From Acanthosoma haemorrhoidale (lineage: Eukaryota; Arthropoda; Insecta; Hemiptera; Acanthosomatidae): DNA of 64,000 bases. Shown one piece after another: positions 24,520-34,264 of this stretch (position 1 is the stretch's first letter; each line of letters starts with the position of its first letter). Position numbers and translations under genes: made by a program. Under the pieces are notes generated by a model. That model saw nothing but the letters and a program-made list of their open reading frames with translations, ran no database searches and had not been told where the DNA came from. The DNA is taken from contig OV884013.1 of NCBI GenBank assembly GCA_930367205.1, positions 116,770,869 through 116,834,868 of the forward strand, in the 5' to 3' direction.

Positions 24520-25119
24520 TTCGCACTATATAAATAGTAAAAAATGTCGAACATCAAGCGTATCCAATCCTTTTAATCGAAAGTCCTGAGAACAATAGTA
24601 AATGCCAACGCCAATATTCCCTACATTCTTTAACTCATCCCTTCAAAGTTCATGAAATTCCATCGAAACCTATCCAACCACCCTAATCCCCTAGCGCAGT
24701 CATTGCACTGCACCACTCATCCCTACAATTTTTTTTTTTACTTTTACCATATAACATTTTATTTTGCAATGGTTGTAAGCTGATAAGATATATTGAATAT
24801 ATAAGAATAAGATAAGGAAATGAATAAATAGCAATAACAGATCTTAAAAAAATATTGAATTAACAGGGGCAGTGGCCTCGTGACTTGCTATAAATGCGCT
24901 ACAGTGGGGGCCCTGGCAATGGCCAGTTTCTCCAATCATGTCCTGAGCGTCTTTGGCTCTCACACTCTTCGTCAGCCTCCACTTGCACGTATCCAGTGAC
25001 GTGGCTGACGGAGGAGCGTGGGGGACTTCCCAAGACTCCGCTTCCTCTTTCGCATGCGAGGGAGGTGACAAACATGTGGACTTGGGAGGCCTCTTGGCTG
25101 TTTGTAAATATTGTATGAT
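24520..25119 (+). mobile_element. LINE-A copy interrupted by a 140-base AT-rich piece
   Basis: Bases 24535-24728 carry broken LINE-A coding sequence (codons for SNIKRIQ, then ACACTCATCCC-type sequence). At 24729-24868 there is an unrelated AT-rich segment beginning with a T run, and then the LINE-A 3' UTR resumes at GGCAGTGGCCTCGTGACTTG. The 3' UTR stops at GTATGAT near 25119. The AT-rich piece and the following 3' UTR recur together, inverted, at 26983-27327. Confidence 0.75.
24728..25119 (+). repeat. left arm of a 1.9-kb-spaced inverted duplication
   Basis: Reverse complement of 26983-27327. Both arms contain the same AT-rich 140-base segment joined to the same LINE-A 3' UTR and share private variants such as CTCTTGGCTG and CCTCCACTTGCACGTATCC. 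The left arm has about 45 extra bases near 24870-24910. Two independent LINE insertions would not share the joined AT-rich piece. Confidence 0.75.
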
Positions 25120-25127
25120 AATAACTA

Positions 25128-25378
25128 TAATCCTCCTTGGAGACTAAAGCGGCAGTGGTATAAATACCTGCTATAAATACCTGACAGTGGGAGTCCTGGG
25201 AATGGTCAGTTAGTCAAATCATGTCCTGAGCGTCTGTGGCTCTCGCACTCTTGGTCAGCCTCGACTGACTCGTATCCGGTGACGGAGGAGCATGGGGCAC
25301 CTCCCAAAACTCCGCTTCCTCTTTCGCATGCGAGGGAGGTGACGATCATGTGGATTAGGGAGGTGGTCTCTGGGCTGT
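25128..25378 (+). mobile_element. LINE-A 3' UTR fragment
   Basis: Starts at ATAATCCTCCTTGGAGACTA and runs to the GGTCTCTGGGCTG block. It lacks the last ~130 bases of the family. It sits directly behind the preceding copy in the same orientation, giving two partial 3' UTRs in tandem. Confidence 0.85.
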
Positions 25379-26587
25379 AAATCCGGAGATCCATTAGTTT
25401 CACCAAATTTTTCAATATTTAATTTTTCTGAAATTATTTTAACATAAATATATAAATTTAATTGTATTTTTTTAGAGTGCATATAAGGTAAATAGAGGAC
25501 GTTTATAATATAATATAAATTTTCCAACATTGAAATTGGTGTTAATGTTTCGAACAGCATTAAATATACCTTTAGAATTTCAAAATAATGAGATAACTTT
25601 TAAGACTTGTATTGTAGAACAGACAGAATGATAGACAGTCGATTACGACGTGTTCGATAGTACAGTCTCTCCCTTCGTACTCGGGCATCACTGATAGACT
25701 TTATGACTTGATGACTGATTCGATAGTCTCCTAGTCCTTTCAAGCCGATACAGCTCCATCCCTCCCCAGCTCCACGGTTGTCAGGCTATTGTGAGACAAT
25801 TTCCTTAAGGAAACACGCTATGTCGTACATTGCGCCATGTCTGGGACCTTGGGGAGTTTTGACACGTTCAAACGAAGTGAAATTTTAATTTTTGCGTAAA
25901 CAACGGATTAGGCATGACTGGAGTTTTGATAGTCATCGGTTTGACCTAATCATTTTTATCTTAACTGTAAAAAAACGAGGTACTTTCATGTACTGGAAAA
26001 GAAAAGAAAAATTTGAAATCATTCCCATCGTACGTTTGGGAATGTACGCTAACATAGTACGCTCTGGCAATGATTTGATTTGATCTGCCAGTTGCTGACC
26101 GTAAACTGAATAACTTGATGGACAATGGTAATTGCTTTTACGAGTCATAGTTATACTCAAAAATTACTTCATGTCATTGAGACATTCAAAGCAGAAAACT
26201 GATCCAACAGAAAAAGAACTTAGAGATATCAAAGCGTCTTCCTTGATCATTAGACATGTGTATACTTTTCTTAACATGGCGTAGCAATGATGGCGTTGAA
26301 CGATTGAATGTCTGCATGCAAAGAAACTCTTGCAATACAGGATTGACCTAAAAATAAATTATAATTATGTTCACGTGTCAATTAATAAAGCTCTCTCAAC
26401 TGTTAAGTTCAAAAATTATCTATGATTTTTTAAAACAAAAGTTCTATTTTTCCATTTTGATCAATTGTCAAAGTTTACTCTGTCTTAGTGTAGGTATATC
26501 CTACTATAGCAGCCATCAAAATGATTCGATCTGAAGTTTATTTTAAAACAACTCGATATGGAGATATCAGGTTTTAAAAAAAGTTTC
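25379..26587. other. no gene recognised
   Basis: AT-rich, with a balanced stretch at 25600-25870. The frames at 25892-26083 (+) and 25933-26160 (-) overlap on opposite strands and are unassigned. This is the spacer of the inverted duplication. Confidence 0.45.
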
Positions 26588-26889
26588 ACTAGCTAACTTT
26601 CTGGAGGTCAAATTAAAATTTGAGTTAAATTAAACTTAAAAGCCATTCGAGACTAAGTGTCTGGTATTTTCTCGAACACATTCAATAGGTCAATGAAAAT
26701 TAAGTTTTAAAAATAATAAGTACTTGGGTTCCAACAATAAATAAAACAATATATATTACTGTTTTACATATCTCTTTAATTTGCTAAATGGACTATATGT
26801 ACTTAACTAGATGGTTTTAAAAAATAAATAAATTATTCATTGTGATAAATAAGGTGTATTCTTCCCTGTTAATTCTTATATATAATTCT
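26588..26889 (-). repeat. flank sequence shared with the 22-kb copy
   Basis: Matches 21904-22201 with small indels (for example an extra ATTAAAATTTGAGTTA segment near 26610). On the minus strand it lies immediately downstream of a LINE-A 3' end. It is therefore the candidate source, or a sister, of the sequence co-mobilised at 22 kb. Confidence 0.75.
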
Positions 26890-27195
26890 TTATTGTGCTA
26901 AAATCTGCCTCATTAGGTAATAAATAATTGAGATAAATGCTCTCATTCATACCATATTTACAATTCATCATTCACTCGCTCAATCATACAATATTTACAA
27001 ACAGCCAAGAGGCCTCCCAAGTCCACATGTTTGTCACCTCCCTCGCATGCAAAAGAGGAAGCGGAGTCTTGGGAAGTCCCCCACGCTTCTCCGTCAGCCG
27101 CGTCACCGGATACGTGCAAGTGGAGGCCGACGAAGAGCGTGAGAGCCAAAGACGCTCAGGACATGATTGGAGAAACTGGCCATTGCCAGGGCCCA
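26890..27195 (-). mobile_element. LINE-A 3' UTR fragment
   Basis: The minus strand runs from GGGCCCTGGCAATGGCCAG to AATAAAGAATT at 26890. Frames on both strands across it (26937-27357 and 26958-27196) are UTR shadows and not genes. Its 5' end joins the AT-rich piece shared with 24.8 kb. Confidence 0.85.
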
Positions 27196-27327
27196 ATCAA
27201 TAATTTTTTAAGATCTGTTATTGATGTTTATTCATTTCCTTATCTTATTCTTATATATTCAATATATCTTATCAGCTTACAACCATTGCAAAATAAAATG
27301 TTATATGGTAAAAGTAAAAAAAAAAAT
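26983..27327 (-). repeat. right arm of the inverted duplication
   Basis: Inverted counterpart of 24728-25119, comprising LINE-A 3' UTR (26983-27195) plus the AT-rich segment (27196-27327). Past 27327 the two loci no longer match. Confidence 0.75.
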
Positions 27328-28269
27328 TACGAGGCTGATAATCCATGGATCAACTAAAGTCTGGAAGCGAAATTAATTCTGGAAAACTGAAAAGTTTCGA
27401 TCGAGTGAATTAATAAATTAAAATGCCTCAACTTGAACAAAGCGGAACTCATTAAACTATTTAGATTCTTTGTTTGTATTCCGTTCATTGTTCTCTGTAC
27501 AGTTATCTGCTTAATGCAAATTTATCACAAGACCTATTTTATTTTATTTTTAATAAATAGTTTTGTTATTCTGCCGACGTCGTCGCTCTGGCCATACACA
27601 GCCGCACTATTCAGTCGAAGGAAAACCAACCATTCCTTATCTAAAGGTAATGAACATTTATAAATATTGATGACTTAAATTAAACTGGACTGGAATATGG
27701 ATAGTTTGACGTGGAAGTGATTCGAATCAAAATCGGCACAGAGGAATTGTCACTTCGGCCAAGTTCATCGACCTCATGCCTCGGACGGCTCTCGGAACAT
27801 CTTCGACAAGTATTTTGCATAAACGAGTCTTTTCTTAATCAGCCGAAGCTCAAAATGTAAAGCGCTATCTTAATTATAATAGCTAGCGCTCTTCGGATAA
27901 GGGACTTTTCGGAAAAACTACTATCTTACGAATTAAGTCTGATGACTCGAATTGACCGTCACCTGAGTGAGCATCTCCGCGGATAGCGGTCTTAGGGGAC
28001 CTCATTCCGTTCATCCCAGCCGATGAATCGACTCGCGGAGAAGTCGAGTTGTATATAATCGGCTATTTCTCTCCAAATGGCACAGACAGGAAATGCCAGC
28101 CGGAGGTGATTTCTTTTCCAGTCCGGTCACACTTTGACATTTTCCATTCGAAATCAGAACGACCTACTCGATAAGGCATACAGAAGGACTAATTGAATAT
28201 TATATTATCATACGGTGCTATAATAAACTAGCATAGTACATAGTATTCCTGGCCATTTTCAGTATTATA
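27328..28269. other. no gene; balanced single-copy island
   Basis: The stretch from about 27690 to 28150 is less AT-rich, has no repeat match in the window and no convincing frame. The frame at 27433-27663 is hydrophobic at its start but unassigned. Regulatory DNA is possible; nothing in the sequence proves it. Confidence 0.4.
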
Positions 28270-29086
28270 CAGCGTCTTCCAATAGGGACTTTCAAACTTT
28301 GACAGTTGATAGCGGCCATATTGTTGAAGCTGCATTTGTCAAATTGTCTGTCATTTATTCAGTCAGTCTTGCCAAATCACCACGGACGGATATAGCGTTC
28401 AACAACACGTGCAAATGATAAAATTGTTTTATCAATATGTGTGTTCTGTTCGGGCAAAGTTCAGCGGTCGCCATAACCGTCCTACCGAGAGGACTATTCC
28501 CAGTGTGGTGGATAAATTTGAGCCCACTGGTTCAGTAAACAATCAACCAACACCCGTACGTCGACGAAACGCAAGATCTGCCGAAAACATCGCCGCTGTT
28601 CGTAAGAGGAGAATCCGAGGCAGTCGATTTCGAGTCGCTCACAAGAACTCGGTCTTTCGCAGAAAACAACTTGGCGAATTTCGCGTCGAGACTTGGGCCT
28701 GCACCCGTACAAAATTCAACTGACCCAGGAGCGAAGGTAAACGACCATAGACAACGACGTGGATGTGATGTGAACTGGCCACCGAGATTTGACCGCGTAA
28801 GACTTTTCGTTAAGTCGCAGGTCTATGCGAATAAGCCACAAATCACAGCAGTCCTCAAAGCCAACAAAACCCATGCCATCGGTCAAATTCAGATTTATAC
28901 GCCAGTCATGGAAAATTGGACATTTCGGATGCGCGCAGCCCAGCGAAGCCGCGGTGGACATTTGCACGATCTTATATTCCATACATATGGCATCGATTGG
29001 CCTTTCAAACGAATAAAAAATTTTGATGATATCTCACACACACTTTCTCTTAATTAAAGATAGGAAGCGCTTAATGAAATACCCTA
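28270..29086 (+). mobile_element. second DUF4817/DDE-type Tc1/mariner-like element, internally deleted
   Basis: Two overlapping frames (28409-28723 and 28671-29057) encode the ends of one transposase. The N-terminal part has FSGRHNRPTERTIPSVVDKF, TGSVNNQPTPVRRRNARSAE and NIAAVR. The C-terminal part has VNWPPR, VKSQVYANKPQ and the tail RSRGGHLHDLIFHT. The segment between NDHRQRR and VNWPPR is missing, removing the first two catalytic Asp residues. Imperfect terminal repeats (about 15 of 21 positions by eye) and flanking TA support the ends. It is related to the DD41D family but clearly a separate lineage. Confidence 0.75.
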
Positions 29087-29611
29087 TATATAGGATAGAC
29101 AAGGGAAGGCTTAAGGTTATCATATAAGCTATATGTAACAATCGTTGTACGTTTTTCCAATGTTTGCTTTTATATAAATACATTTAACTCCTTATAGCTA
29201 AGTGGGTAGTGTAGGGTCTGTAAATCGTCTGCAGTCTGCCGTAGAGTGTGACCGATAGTCACTGTTCAGTTAGTACACAAATAGCTGGTGATGGCGAGGT
29301 GTCCGTGAGTCAGGTGACTGTTATCTTAAAGTCTGCTCAAAACTATTTATTGTTTTCGGGATGTATTCTCTGTTAAAAGTTTCATAATTCATTTTCATTG
29401 TTGTTTGCAATAGTTTCTATTTTAACGCAGCCAGAATCCCATAACTGGAATATGGGAGAGATCTCTGAATGTCACTTAGGTGAAATAAAAGTAAATAGCT
29501 TTAAACATTAAGAAAAATACATCACTAGATTACTTTTAGTCGTCAATTGTATTGTGTACGGACGTTTTATAAGTAAGAATCGTGGAGGGTTATGTTCCAA
29601 AACAATCTCAA
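29087..29611. other. no gene recognised
   Basis: A block at 29195-29330 is less AT-rich. TAGCTAAGTGGGTAGTGTA at about 29199 resembles the D-arm of a tRNA, but no matching T-arm follows. It is treated as unassigned. Confidence 0.4.
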
Positions 29612-29626
29612 TTAAGGGGACAAATT

Positions 29627-30348
29627 TTTTTTTTGTCAAAATTCTTTATTGTGCTAAAATTACAATCTACCTTATTAGGCAATAAGTAATTGAGATAAAT
29701 GCTCTCATTCATACAATATTTACAGACACCGCAGAGGCCCCCCAAGTCAAGATGTTTGTCACCTTCCTTGCATGCGAAAGATGGAGCGGAGTCTTGGGAA
29801 GTTCCCCACGCTTCTCCGTCAGTCGCGTCAATGGGTACAAGCGAGTGGAGGCTGGCCAAGAAGCGTGGGAGCCACAGACGCTCAGGACATGATTGGAGAA
29901 ACTGGCCATTGACAGGACTTCCACTTTCACGCATTTATAGCAGATCACGAGGACACTGCCGGTTTTAGTCTCCGAGGAGGTTTAAAGGGATGAGTGGTGC
30001 AGTGCAATGACTGTACTACGGGATTAGGGTGGTTGGATAGGTTACTATGGAATTTCATAAACTTGGAAGGGATGAGTTAAATAATGTATCGTGTATTAAG
30101 ATCTTTATGAAGGGTTTTGTTGCTGACGTAATAAGGGGAATTTACTATTGTTCTCAGGACTTTTGATTGAATGGATTGGATACTCTTGATGTTCGACTTT
30201 TCTGCTGTCCACCATAGCTCTATTCCGTATGTCTAGATTGGCTTAGGTATAACTTTGTAGATTAGTAATTTATTGTCTATTGAGAGAAAGGATGTCCAGT
30301 TGTCCAAAGCGTCTTTTTAGTTCTTGTCTTTTTAGCCTCGTTTGTTGG
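29627..30348 (-). mobile_element. LINE-A copy with complete 3' end and perfect target duplication
   Basis: Flanked by TTAAGGGGACAAATT at 29612-29626 and 30349-30363, a perfect 15-base target-site duplication. On the minus strand it carries about 330 bases of coding end (TYGIELW, LRTIVN, PYYVSNKTLHKDL in one nearly open frame with at least one stop), then the whole 3' UTR. It finishes AATAAAGAATTTTGAC plus a run of A. It is the cleanest definition of where LINE-A ends. The 5' truncation is typical of target-primed reverse transcription. Confidence 0.93.
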
Positions 30349-30363
30349 TTAAGGGGACAAATT

Positions 30364-32598
30364 AGTTAATTACCTTGTTAAAATGTAATATGGTTTTATG
30401 TTCAAACAGAAGCAACTTTTTTTTGTTTTAAGTCTCCTGAAAAGTTGTTTTACATTCGTTAGGCAGCTTGGGGTCGTTATATCTCGAAGAGGTTAATTGA
30501 GGATTCACGTCGGTTTTTCGTCATCTCACTGGTACTAATCTTTTATGTTACGCTTCAACGGTTACTTTCGCGTAAGAGACAGCCGGCCCATCGTTCATTA
30601 CTAATACGCTGAGCGTAGCCAGTCACAGTTACGACACAGCTAATATAGTTTTCGTTGCTGTGACGGCGAGATAAAACACCTTCACCGCTGCTCGTAGCCC
30701 GTGGGTCAGCCTAATCCTGATTTAGTAAAGCCTCTCCCGGAGAAAGCATCTCTTTATGGGCTCCAGATGAAGAAATTATATCAGACCGAAAGGTCACTCG
30801 CCCTCCTCCGCCAGGAATGGGAGCAACTCTTCTCCCAAGCCGGACAGAGGAAGAAAAAAAAAAATGTCTGCGTATAAAACGAGGGAGATGGGAAGAAACG
30901 GGTCCTCATTCCGGATTTTTTTTCGGTGTCTGATAGGCAGAAGATCTCGAATTTGAATAGAAATAGCTGTTCATCTCTTCACGAAAGGAACAGAACGAGA
31001 GGAAATTGGAGTGAAGATCGGGATCGGATATGACAAGGGAAAAAAACTGTTCAGATTTATGAGATTCATTTTTTCCAAAAAACAGAATATCATAGATCAT
31101 ATTTCAGGGAGATGGCTGACCAATTCCTTTATGCAAACTTCCTTGATATTAGGTATTTTATAAACAATATATAACAAACAAGGTTCTTAGACTATTGTAG
31201 AGCCGGCTTTCCAGGCTGTAAATGTCAATACTTTAAGTACAATACCATGTTAGGTAATTATAATAATTAAAAACGCCTATAATGAAAGATAAAATCATAC
31301 CAATTCATAAAGAATACCTCAAGGGATCCGCGTAACCTGGTCATAACCTCACCATAAAGCAATAGACCAAAACGAATAGGATTATTGAAAACGAAAAACG
31401 ATACCAAAAAGTACCACTGTCTGTATCTTTTATTACATATTTACAAAATCCTAGGATATTGTAATATTCCAATGATGTTGTAACTACATCCATTCTGGTT
31501 TCGGGACACCATGGGAGACACTGAGATTGTAAGGGGGAAGGAGAGAACGATAACCAATTCTGAGGTGATGTTTTTGTTTCTAATTTTTAGTCATACACAA
31601 GGGTCATTGTTACCTTTGACATCTCAGACGCGTAGTGGAGCATCAACGAAAATTTAAATGTTTTTAAAACGTAAACATTTTTAGTTTCGCAGCATCTATG
31701 GGCTTTGGCGTGATTTAGTTGTCAAGGAACATTCAGAAAATTGGTACGGCACTTGGCAGGAATTGCTATCACGTTTTGGTATAACCGTTAGGTAAGAAAC
31801 AATAATGAAAATTGGTTCTTTGTAGCTCTATTTGATAGGTAAAAATATATCATTTGTCTATATACTATATATAATTTATTGCATACAGTCTCACTTAGTG
31901 TTTCTTTGGTATTTTTTTTTTCCGAATCCGAAAATAAAAATTCTTTTCACCCATGTGCTATTCTTACAATTCTATTGTATGTAAGTCCACAATTTCACCT
32001 AGATAATTTTACACAAACCATTTGATGACTACCAAATCCATATTACTTGACTGAGCGTATTTTATATTAAATGTCCGCCTATGTAATATGTTTTGGGACT
32101 TTAATTTTTCTGCAACCCATTTTCGACATGACACTTTGACTGAGGCACATTATTTTGTGCGAAAAGTCCACATGAAGCTTTGAAGACTGAAATTCTAAAA
32201 AAAAACTTATCAGTTATCCCATGAAACATTTTCTAAATACACTGAGAAGGCTGTCAAGTCAAATTAGTCAATTTGAAATGTGTTGAAACTTTGAAGCATA
32301 TTTTAATGGCGTTTCATAAAAGTTATTTATAGCTGCAACGAAAGAATTATTATGAAACATCCCCACTCGATTGACGATTGATATCTTAATTTATTCTCTC
32401 GGCTTAACGGTAATGTCATTATTGAACTTAGAAACCTTTATAAATGTCCTAACGAGATATGTTATTGCTAGTCTGAACATTATCCAACTATCTTTAACAA
32501 TAGACTTCCTCTCGTATTGCAGAGGGAGTAATAGCGTCCATTATTGCCTCGGACATGGCGATGTTGTAGGCTTTCATTGTTGTTTTAGCTGGCTTTCC
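30364..32598. other. no gene; balanced island then AT-rich DNA
   Basis: 30450-30880 is a balanced, repeat-free island. The following 1.7 kb is AT-rich. Frames at 30906-31100 (-) and 32371-32610 (+) are unassigned. Confidence 0.4.
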
Positions 32599-32672
32599 TC
32601 AGAGAGATAGAGAGTGTGTGTGAGAGAGAGAGAGAGATAGATAGATAGAGGGAGAACGAAAGAGAGAGAGAG
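32599..32672. repeat. GA-rich microsatellite
   Basis: Imperfect (GA)n with GT and GATA interruptions, including GATAGATAGATAGA. Confidence 0.9.
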
Positions 32673-32916
32673 GGCATAAATGCAAATGAACAATTGTTCG
32701 TCCTGATTAAGAGGTCTTCACTATCTGTGCCTGCCAATTCTCAGGGATTAATTTTCACTCAATGGCCTGGCGGAGGTGTCACACATTTTACTTTTCTCCA
32801 CGCCTCTTGTTTTCAATATACAACTACCAACCAGTATTTATTGTTCAGCAATATTTAGTTTTTATTTAAACAAAAAAAAAAATCCCTTTATTACTTTTTT
32901 CACTTTTAATGTACAT

Positions 32917-33384
32917 TATACATTCATTGGCTATACATGTTCAAAATTGATTGCGCTCACCTTATGAATCATAAAACTAACTTACTTACAACAAACAAAA
33001 TCCTAACCTAATTTTCTCTGACAGTCTGTTGCTATCGATGCGGGAGGGGTGGTGGGGTCATAGTGTTAAACACTGGGTTTGTGAGGTGCTGCAACGAGTC
33101 AAAAAAACACTTGATGTGTCTCCGACGGACGAACCCACTCACCGACGGCACTAAAGGCCTCTAGAGAGTGTCTGACCACTTTTCACATGATTCCATTCTG
33201 AAATTAATGGAGACTTTAGCTGGACTGTCAGTTAAGTGCCATTACAGAAGCAATAGTTTTATTTATATTACTCTATGTGAGTCATTTGAAGAAATTATTA
33301 ATACTCTAAGGAAACCCTTTTTATGCAGTCAACAGTTTTTTCATTTAACAAAACAGATTGACCGAAGTAACAAGTGTGTTTTTT
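32917..33384 (-). repeat. left arm of a long, high-identity inverted repeat
   Basis: The outer part (about 32950-33215) is degraded LINE-B in minus orientation; the inner part (33216-33384) is unrelated sequence. The entire 468 bases recur inverted at 33799-34264 with few differences, the main one a 9-base indel near 33219. The shared non-LINE part shows that the arms arose by duplication and not by two insertions. Confidence 0.9.
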
Positions 33385-33798
33385 GTTTTTTGAATTCATT
33401 GAATCTCTCCGAAAATAATAGAGATATCTTAAAAAAAACTTGGTATATATTGAATCAACTTTAAAAATGGAATCTAAAAAAACATTTTTTTTTGAAAAAT
33501 TTAAAGAAAAAAAACAAAAATAATGTAAAAAGGGGAAACCTCCCTGAAAACTCAACCCTTAGATACTATAATTGATATAGCAACCTTCTAGAATCGATTT
33601 CATCTGCGGTCCAGGTCAATAGGAAGTATGGTGCGTCGGCACGGGAGGACCCATACCGATAATTGGCTTGAACTTAGCGAAAACAGTCTTAGTTTGTTAT
33701 TAACACCTGATTAAAGCGTGTAAAAACAGGAAATCGCTGCTAAAATGCCAATAATAACACCGCTCCTCTAGCGGAAATGTATAAAATTTAGTTTATGT
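33385..33798. other. loop region of the inverted repeat
   Basis: About 414 bases between the arms. The first half has poly(A) runs. The second half (33590-33780) is more balanced. No gene was seen; the frames at 33168-33464 and 33298-33555 are repeat shadows. Confidence 0.6.
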
Positions 33799-34264
33799 AA
33801 AAAACACACTTGTTACTTAGGTCAATCTGTTTTGTTAATTGAAAAAAACTGTTGACTGCATAAAAAGGGTTTCCTTAGAGTATTAATAATTTCTTCAAAT
33901 AACTCACATAGAGTAATATAAATAAAACTATTGCTTCTGTAATGGCACTTAACTGCTAAAAGTCTCCAGTACTTTCAGAATGGTATCATGTGAAAAGTGG
34001 TCAGACACTCTCTAGAGGCCTTTAGTGTCACCGGTGAGTGGGTTCGTCCGTCGGAGACACATCAAGTTTTTTTGACTCGTTGCAGCACCTCACAAACCCA
34101 GTGTTTAACACTATGACCCCACCACCCCTCCCGCATCGATAGCAACAGACTGTCAGAGAAAATTAGGTTAGGATTTTGTTTGTTGTAAGTAAGTTAGTTT
34201 TAAGTTTTATGATTCATATGGTGAGCGCAATCACTTTCGAACATGTATAGACAATGAATGTATA
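33799..34264 (+). repeat. right arm of a long, high-identity inverted repeat
   Basis: Reverse complement of 32917-33384. Order on the plus strand: unique part, degraded LINE-B coding end around AAAGTGGTCAGACACT and CGGAGACACATCAAG, then CATATGGTGAGCGCAATC, a decayed form of the LINE-B hairpin. A transcript crossing both arms could fold into a ~460-bp hairpin. Confidence 0.9.

Noticed and set aside
26937..27357. Several overlapping frames on both strands, similar to frames at 24.9, 29.7, 55.2 and 56.4 kb
   Set aside because: They recur because the LINE-A 3' UTR recurs. Both strands are open in different copies with no consistent frame, as expected for non-coding UTR.
29195..29260. tRNA-like D-arm TAGCTAAGTGGGTAGTGTA, possible tRNA or SINE head
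   Set aside because: No T-arm sequence of the GGTTCGAATCC type follows at the right distance and no acceptor stem pairs, so neither a tRNA gene nor a tRNA-derived SINE is supported.
33168..33555. Frames inside the 32.9-kb inverted-repeat arm
   Set aside because: They cross the join between degraded LINE-B and unique sequence, and the other arm does not conserve the frame.
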